A stretch of DNA of 64,000 nt from JABDJZ01 sp047619685 (GTDB taxonomy: Bacteria; Bacteroidota; Rhodothermia; Rhodothermales; UBA10348): the NCBI GenBank assembly GCA_047619685.1, contig JBLHLC010000006.1, positions 1 through 64,000 of the forward strand, in the 5' to 3' direction. The position numbers and the translations under genes were made by a program. The notes under the pieces are model-generated. The model saw only the letters and a list, made by a program, of their open reading frames with translations. It was not told the origin of the DNA and searched no databases. Each line of letters starts with the position of its first letter. The stretch's first letter is position 1. Positions 58,768 to 64,000 of this stretch are shown here, piece by piece.

Positions 58768-60467
58768 GCATCTCCTGCGGGCTGAGTGGCGGTTTCGTCT
58801 CTAAAGGTCGGCCTCATCACTATCGGGAGTCGTCGGCCCATGCCAAACGCCTTCGCCGAGACCCTGAGTCCTGGCGGCGCCTGGCGACGTTTGTACTCGT
58901 TCCGGTCCACCATCTTCAGGATTCGCGTTACCAGGGCGCGCTCGAACCCTGTCTCTGCGCAGATCTGGCCCACGTCTTGTAGCTGCTCGACATAACGCTC
59001 AAGAATGGCGTCCAGGACGTCGTACGCCGGCAAGGAGTCAGAGTCCTTCTGGTCCGGTCTGAGCTCCGCCGAAGGCGGTTTGTCGATGGTGGAAGCCGGA
59101 ATCAGTTCACGACCGGCACGGGCGTTTATGTGCAGCGCCAATGCGTAGACGTCCGTCTTGAAGAGATCCGCGAGGACGGCCAGTCCGCCGCTCATGTCCC
59201 CATATAGGGTAGCGTACCCCACGGAGAGTTCGCTCTTGTTGCCGGTGGTGAGCAGGAGGTGTCCAAACTTGTTGGAGATTGCCATCAGGGTCAGGCCTCG
59301 GCAGCGCGCCTGAATGTTTTCCTCCGCTACGCCGAAGGGCGTCCCTGCAAACAACGGCTGTAGCATGCCTTCAAAGGCGTCAACGGCCGGCGCAATGCCG
59401 ATCTCGTGGATGGTCATTCCAAGATTTTCGGCCAGAAGGACAGAATCCTGGACAGATCCCGTTGACGAAAACCGGGAGGGCATGGTCACGCCGTCGACCA
59501 TGTCACCTCCAAGGGCCTCCACGGCCAACGCGGCAGTAACTGCGGAATCTATCCCGCCAGACAGACCGATCAGTGCCTTGGTAAACGCACCGGTCTTCTG
59601 CATGTAGTCTCGGATCCCAAGAACCAGGGCATCGTGGACGTCCGCAATCCGGTCATGCGCATGGACGCACGGACTCGGCACTTCGTTCGAGTCCCACAAG
59701 ACGAGCGCCTCTTGAAACGAAGGGGCACAGGCCGCCAGAGACCCGTCGGCCAAATGAACCCGGCTGTCCCCGTCGAACAACACCTCCGTGTTGGCACCAA
59801 CCTGATTGACCAGAACGAACGGAACCCCGTGTTCTTGGCAGATTTCCTCCAGCAACTTCCCGCGCAAGTCATGCTTCCCGTGGGAGAACGGAGATGCCGA
59901 GATGTTCACGAAAAGGTCTATCCCTTTGGCCGCAAGCTCATCAATCGGGTTGGCCTTATACAGGTGATAGTCCGCCTGCTCCTGGTTATTCCACATGTCC
60001 TCGCAGATATGCAGTCCCAGCCGGAGACCCCTGAACTGAATGGGTTCACCCGTTTCTCCCGGTTCGAAGTAACGGAACTCGTCGAATACGTCGTAGGTGG
60101 GCAGAAGGACTTTGATCACCCGACCCAGCTCAACGCCGTTCTCGAAGACCACGGCGGTGTTTACCAGGCGTTTGCCAACCGCGGCCCGATTGCGAGCGGG
60201 TCCACCCAGAACGATGCCGATGCCTCTTGGGGCCTGGTCGGCGATGCGCTGCATGGTCTCCGCGGCTGCGTCGATGAACGCATCATTATCCAGGAGGTCC
60301 AGAGGAGGGTATCCGGTTACGCAGAGCTCCGGAAAAACGACGAGATCCGCGCCCTGCTCGGCAGCGCGATTTACAAAGGAGGTGATCAGCGCGGCATTGC
60401 CAACAAGGTCACCAACGATCGGATTGATCTGGGCGAGGGCTATCTTCACGGCGAGTGGTACGCGCAT
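58764..60467 (-). CDS. nadE: Glutamine-dependent NAD+ synthetase
   Basis: ATG 60467 gives 567 residues. A nitrilase-type glutaminase domain comes first, with Glu in VFPELCVTGYPP, Lys in VIKVLLPTYDVFDE and Cys in LHICEDMWNN. The NAD synthetase domain follows, with the PPi-loop LIGLSGGIDSAVTAAL, TMPSRFSSTGSVQDS, LLLTTGNKSELSVGYATLYGDMSGG and the C-terminal RRQAPPGLRVSAKAFGMGRRLPI. It converts nicotinate adenine dinucleotide to NAD+ using glutamine. It is coupled to ruvA. Confidence 0.96.
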   Translation of the reverse strand: MRVPLAVKIALAQINPIVGDLVGNAALITSFVNRAAEQGADLVVFPELCVTGYPPLDLLDNDAFIDAAAETMQRIADQAPRGIGIVLGGPARNRAAVGKRLVNTAVVFENGVELGRVIKVLLPTYDVFDEFRYFEPGETGEPIQFRGLRLGLHICEDMWNNQEQADYHLYKANPIDELAAKGIDLFVNISASPFSHGKHDLRGKLLEEICQEHGVPFVLVNQVGANTEVLFDGDSRVHLADGSLAACAPSFQEALVLWDSNEVPSPCVHAHDRIADVHDALVLGIRDYMQKTGAFTKALIGLSGGIDSAVTAALAVEALGGDMVDGVTMPSRFSSTGSVQDSVLLAENLGMTIHEIGIAPAVDAFEGMLQPLFAGTPFGVAEENIQARCRGLTLMAISNKFGHLLLTTGNKSELSVGYATLYGDMSGGLAVLADLFKTDVYALALHINARAGRELIPASTIDKPPSAELRPDQKDSDSLPAYDVLDAILERYVEQLQDVGQICAETGFERALVTRILKMVDRNEYKRRQAPPGLRVSAKAFGMGRRLPIVMRPTFRDETATQPAGDA

Positions 60468-60508
60468 AAATTCCGTGGGTGCCGTCACATTAGCCTTGGT
60501 TTTTGCGC

Positions 60509-62605
60509 ATGAAGAGACGCTGGCTCTACATCCTTATTGCCTTTCTGATTGCGTACCTGATGGCGACCAGCCTCCGGTCAGGTGATCGGGTTCAGTCCAG
60601 TCTGGCCAACCGCGCCTCTGCCTACGATGCCGAGATTCTCCGCGACGAATTTGGCGTTCCGCACATCAAGGGTCAGACGGACCAGGATGCGGCCTACGGC
60701 CTCGCCTACGCTCATGCAGAGGATGACTTTACGACCATCCAGGCATCGCTCCTGGCCGCGCGCGGACGCCTTTCATCGTTGCTCGGTGCAGAGGGCGGAC
60801 CGAACGATTACATGGTGGCCATTCTCCGAGTGACGAAGCATGCCGCCGCGGGGTATGCGGCGTTGGATTCTGCAACGAAGGCTCTATGCGATGGATACGC
60901 AGACGGGCTCAACGTCTACGCGGCCCGCCACCGCGACGATGCGTTGAAGGGGCTTTTTCCGGTTACCGGCCAAGACATAGTCGCCGGTTTTGTCCACAAA
61001 ACCCCGCTCTTCTTCGGCCTCGAGAAAGTCCTTGGTTCACTGGTGGCTCAGTCTACCATCGGGGATTCGCCTGGTGACGCTGCGGGGGCTACAGGATCCA
61101 ACGCGTTTGCGGTTTCGCCGGGCCGCTCCGCAGCCGGAAACACCATGTTGGCCGTCAACTCTCACCAGCCCTGGTCTGGCCCGATTGCATGGTACGAGGC
61201 GCACCTGATGAGCGAGGAAGGCCTGAACGTGGTTGGAGGCACCTTTCCCGGCGCTCCGGTCATCCTTCACGGGCACAATGCCGACCTCGGGTGGGCGCAC
61301 ACGGTCAATGACCCGGACGTTATTGACCTGTACGATCTGACCTTGCACCCATCAAACCCGGACCTCTATCTGATGGACGGAGAGTGGGTGGAATTCGAGA
61401 GAGAAGACGCCAGCATCCCGGTGAAGCTGATCGGCAAGCTGCAATGGACATTCGAAAGGGAGATGATCTGGTCAAGGCATGGGCCGGTGATTCGGACGGA
61501 CAGCGGGGCCGTGGCTGTGCGATTTCCCGGATGGGGGGATGCCGGACAAATCACGCAGTGGTACCGGATGAACCGGGCCAAGAGCCTGGAGGAGTGGTAC
61601 GATGCCATGTCGCTTCAGGCCATTCCTGTCTTCAACACGGTCTACGCAGATCAAGAAGGTCATATTCTGTACATCTACAACGCGCGAATCCCTGTCAGGG
61701 AAGAGGGGTGGGATTGGACCGGGAGGCTCCCCGGGGACCGGTCAGATTTGATCTGGTCGGAGTATGTCCCCTTCGCCGAGTTGCCTCAGGTCCTTGACCC
61801 AGCCGTTGGTTTTGTACAGAATGCCAATAGCACGCCCTTTATCACGACAGGTACGGAAGACGATCCCGACGTAGCCGCGCAGGCGCCAGAGTCCGGCATC
61901 GAGATGCATCAGACCAACCGGTCGGAGCGCGCCCTGGAGCTCTTCTCGTCGGACGAGTCGGTCACATGGGAGGAATTCAAGGCGTACAAATACGATATGC
62001 GGTTCTCTGGCGAGTCGCGGGCGGCCCGGCTGGTCCGTCAACTCCGCTTTGCGTCCACGTCCGATTCGCTGACAAGGCGGGCCGTTGACGCGATCGGCGA
62101 GTGGGACCTTGGAACCGAGCCAGCAAACACGGGAGCGGCCATTGCGATTCTGACGTTGGGCCCGTTCCTGAGCACGTACGACTCACTTGTGAACACGGAG
62201 GCCCTGATCGGGCAGGCTCGATCGAGCGCCGAGTGGCTCCTGGCCAATCACGGGACCCTGAATCCCCGATGGGACACCGTGAATCGACTGCGCCGCGGTT
62301 CGGTAGACCTGGGCCTGGGCGGCGCTCCGGACGTGTTGCACGCGGTCTACGGCAACAGAACGGCAGACGGGCGCCTGGAGGGCTACCAGGGAGACTCGTA
62401 CGTCCTCATGGTCTCGTTTGAGGACGACGGAAGGGTGCGGTCCGAGAGCATCAATGTGTTTGGGACCTCCACAGATCCCGCCAGCCCTCACTACGCGGAC
62501 CAGAGTCCGCTATTTGTGTCCCGCACACTGAAGCCGGTGTACTTCTACGAGGCCGACGTCCGCGCGGCGGCAAAATCCGCAGAGATAGTCGGTGTCACGC
62601 GCTAG
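60509..62605 (+). CDS. Penicillin acylase family Ntn-hydrolase
   Basis: The 698-residue precursor starts at ATG 60509 with a membrane/signal segment (WLYILIAFLIAYLMATSL). The alpha-part motif is EILRDEFGVPHIKGQTDQDAAYGLAYAHAEDDFTTIQ. The self-cleavage and catalytic site is GSNAFAVSPGRS, with the N-terminal nucleophile Ser197. The beta-part motif VNSHQPWSGPIAWYEAHL ... GGTFPGAPVILHGHNADLGWAHT follows. Relatives hydrolyse penicillins, cephalosporins or acyl-homoserine lactones; the substrate here is unknown. It is periplasmic or membrane-anchored. It converges on aroE with an 11-nt overlap. Confidence 0.93.
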   Translation: MKRRWLYILIAFLIAYLMATSLRSGDRVQSSLANRASAYDAEILRDEFGVPHIKGQTDQDAAYGLAYAHAEDDFTTIQASLLAARGRLSSLLGAEGGPNDYMVAILRVTKHAAAGYAALDSATKALCDGYADGLNVYAARHRDDALKGLFPVTGQDIVAGFVHKTPLFFGLEKVLGSLVAQSTIGDSPGDAAGATGSNAFAVSPGRSAAGNTMLAVNSHQPWSGPIAWYEAHLMSEEGLNVVGGTFPGAPVILHGHNADLGWAHTVNDPDVIDLYDLTLHPSNPDLYLMDGEWVEFEREDASIPVKLIGKLQWTFEREMIWSRHGPVIRTDSGAVAVRFPGWGDAGQITQWYRMNRAKSLEEWYDAMSLQAIPVFNTVYADQEGHILYIYNARIPVREEGWDWTGRLPGDRSDLIWSEYVPFAELPQVLDPAVGFVQNANSTPFITTGTEDDPDVAAQAPESGIEMHQTNRSERALELFSSDESVTWEEFKAYKYDMRFSGESRAARLVRQLRFASTSDSLTRRAVDAIGEWDLGTEPANTGAAIAILTLGPFLSTYDSLVNTEALIGQARSSAEWLLANHGTLNPRWDTVNRLRRGSVDLGLGGAPDVLHAVYGNRTADGRLEGYQGDSYVLMVSFEDDGRVRSESINVFGTSTDPASPHYADQSPLFVSRTLKPVYFYEADVRAAAKSAEIVGVTR

Positions 62606-63446
62606 TCGAGGACCGCAGGACGGGCCCAAGGGCAACCCGGACGGCGTCCCTGTCAAGTTCGTGCCCCGTCCATTGGAAGAAGCTCTCGGCTGCCTGTTCT
62701 ATGAGCATGGGCAGACCCGGTTGAATGCGCGCCCCAGCACTGCGGGCATCGTGGAGGAGTTGGGTCTCCCCCGGATTATAGACGAGATCGTACACCGTTT
62801 GCGAGGTTGAAAAAGAGCATCCGGCAAGAGGGGACGCCTCGTGCCGCGGCCACAAACCCACGGGAGTGGTGTTCACAATCAAGTCTGCGGTTGGTGCGGC
62901 CTTGAACCGGGCGTCCCAATCGACAATGGAGACATCCTTCATCGCGAGTGCCTCCAGGAGTCGCTGGCACCTGCTGGATTGGCGGGCTGTCAGGACTATG
63001 GTTTTTGCCTGTGGACTCATTCCCAATGCGTACAGGACAGCTCTCGCGGCTCCTCCCGCGCCCAGAACGAGTGCCCGGTCGCTGCGGAATCCCTCTCCAA
63101 ACTGCTGGAGCGGCCTGATGAACCCGATGTGGTCCGTGTTGTCGCCGTGTAAGCGTCCGTCTTTGACCACGATGGTGTTCACCGCGCCAATACGTTCCGC
63201 GGCTGGAGAGAGGGAATCCATGAGGGGGACGACGGCCTCTTTGTGTGGAATGGTAACGTTCGCTCCATCGAATCCCTTCCGAACCATGGACCCCACAAAG
63301 TCCTTGAGGTCGCCAGGGGAAACATCGATCGCCACGTAGCCGGGGAGGCAGCCAATGGCAACCAGGCCCGCATCGTGAATGGAAGGGGACAAGGAGTGCC
63401 CCACCGGGTGACCCAAGAGGGCGAGCTTGAAAAAACGATCTGGCAT
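62595..63446 (-). CDS. aroE: Shikimate dehydrogenase
   Basis: The 283-residue NADPH enzyme starts at ATG 63446 (PDRFFKLALLGHPVGHSLSPSIHDAG). It has the catalytic Lys in NVTIPHKE, Asp in GDNTDHIGFI, the cofactor motif LGAGGAARAVLYAL, and VNTTPVGLWP. The C-terminus is GLPMLIEQAAESFFQWTG. It reduces dehydroshikimate in aromatic amino acid synthesis. It is divergent from the glutamate dehydrogenase gene. Confidence 0.96.
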   Translation of the reverse strand: MPDRFFKLALLGHPVGHSLSPSIHDAGLVAIGCLPGYVAIDVSPGDLKDFVGSMVRKGFDGANVTIPHKEAVVPLMDSLSPAAERIGAVNTIVVKDGRLHGDNTDHIGFIRPLQQFGEGFRSDRALVLGAGGAARAVLYALGMSPQAKTIVLTARQSSRCQRLLEALAMKDVSIVDWDARFKAAPTADLIVNTTPVGLWPRHEASPLAGCSFSTSQTVYDLVYNPGETQLLHDARSAGARIQPGLPMLIEQAAESFFQWTGHELDRDAVRVALGPVLRSSTSA

Positions 63447-63526
63447 GACTCGAAGATAACATTGGCTACACTTGCCATCCCCCAAGGCGAGCGTTACTGT
63501 CATGGTTCAATCTCAAAACGATTCCT

Positions 63527-64000
63527 ATGTCGAGCCCCATCAGCTTCCTTGACCAGGTTTACCGGATGTTCGAAAAGGCCGGAACCCACACAAAACACAA
63601 CAGTGGCCTGCTGAGCCAGATACGCATTTGCAATTCGGTCTATGCGATGGAATTCCCACTCAAGAGGGATGATGGGTCCATAAAGGTGATCAAGGCATGG
63701 CGGGCGGAGCACAGTCAGCACAAGCTGCCCGTAAAGGGCGGCATTCGATATGCCCCGAACGTAAACGAAGACGAGGTCGTCGCGCTTGCGACGCTGATGA
63801 CTCTCAAATGCGCCATCGTTGATGTCCCGTTTGGGGGGGCCAAGGGCGGAGTAAGGATCAACAGACGCGATTTTTCCTCCTCCGAGATCGAGCGCATTAC
63901 CAGGCGCTTGACCTACGAGCTGATCAAGAAAAACCTGATTGGTCCCGGCGTGGACGTACCCGCTCCGGACTACGGAACCGGCCCCAAAGAGATGGCCTGG
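63527..64000 (+). CDS. Glu/Leu/Phe/Val family dehydrogenase, 5' part
   Basis: The first 158 codons are present and the gene runs off the window. From ATG 63527 the sequence shows VIKAWRAEHSQHKLPVKGGIRY with substrate-binding Lys residues, the LATLMTLKCAIVDVPFGGAKGGVRIN block and GVDVPAPDYGTGPKEMAW, as in glutamate dehydrogenase. A short open frame from ATG 63502 in another frame stops after 16 codons and is not the gene. Whether it uses NAD or NADP cannot be told from this part. Confidence 0.93.
   Translation, partial: MSSPISFLDQVYRMFEKAGTHTKHNSGLLSQIRICNSVYAMEFPLKRDDGSIKVIKAWRAEHSQHKLPVKGGIRYAPNVNEDEVVALATLMTLKCAIVDVPFGGAKGGVRINRRDFSSSEIERITRRLTYELIKKNLIGPGVDVPAPDYGTGPKEMAW

Noticed and set aside
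63502..63552. ATG 63502 as the start of the glutamate dehydrogenase gene
   Set aside because: That frame stops after 16 codons; ATG 63527 opens the conserved frame.

Overview
The window is GC-rich, gene-dense bacterial chromosome. It most likely comes from a Rhodothermota/Bacteroidota-type organism. The evidence is two secreted proteins with type IX secretion (T9SS) C-terminal sorting domains, a PorX-like response regulator with a PglZ domain, a GldA-GldF-GldG ABC system with a DUF4340 partner, a Rho factor with a very long glycine/arginine/aspartate-rich N-terminal insert, and many genes without a clear Shine-Dalgarno sequence. TTG and GTG starts are frequent (gmk, pyrH, the HipA-like kinase, terC, accC, the DEAD-box helicase). 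I see no phage, insertion sequence or CRISPR array.

Layout. 0-3.3 kb: a broken FG-GAP secreted protein gene cut by the window edge, a CsgG/LpoB-like lipoprotein, and a HipA-like kinase overlapping a DUF3037 gene. 3.3-5.6 kb: an AI-2E family permease and a TerC protein. 5.6-15.6 kb, almost all minus strand: the translation/replication block rplM-rpsI-rpsB-tsf | pyrH-frr-tRNA-Ser | yicC-gmk-coaBC-udg-dnaB. It is interrupted between tRNA-Ser and yicC by a seven-unit, exactly 50-bp hairpin repeat array. 15.8-22.4 kb, plus strand: an ECF sigma factor, a membrane-anchored putative regulator, and two consecutive copies of a two-gene module (small outer-membrane barrel + large lipoprotein). 22.4-25.3 kb: dnaN and dnaA on the minus strand.

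From about 25.9 kb transcription turns mainly to the plus strand: DUF177-rpmF-plsX-fabH-fabD-fabG, a DEAD-box RNA helicase, ChaN-like, RlpA-SPOR and M49-like envelope proteins, then gldA-gldF-gldG-DUF4340. The divergence at dnaA, with one consensus DnaA box, makes 25.26-25.9 kb a candidate origin region. 40-47.5 kb is minus strand: an MFS permease, rho, and porX-tsaE-folC. 47.7-64 kb is mixed housekeeping: ferritin, trmB, accC, a CbpA-like DnaJ protein, typA, ruvA, nadE, a penicillin-acylase-family hydrolase, aroE, the start of a glutamate dehydrogenase gene, and the two T9SS cargo proteins.

How the parts fit: most genes are core replication, translation, fatty-acid and cofactor functions. 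The accessory interest lies in the sigma-factor-linked duplicated barrel/lipoprotein locus, the hairpin array beside tRNA-Ser, the kinase/DUF3037 pair, and the envelope/secretion genes (PorX, Gld ABC, T9SS cargo). All calls are made by reading the sequence; no database search was run.
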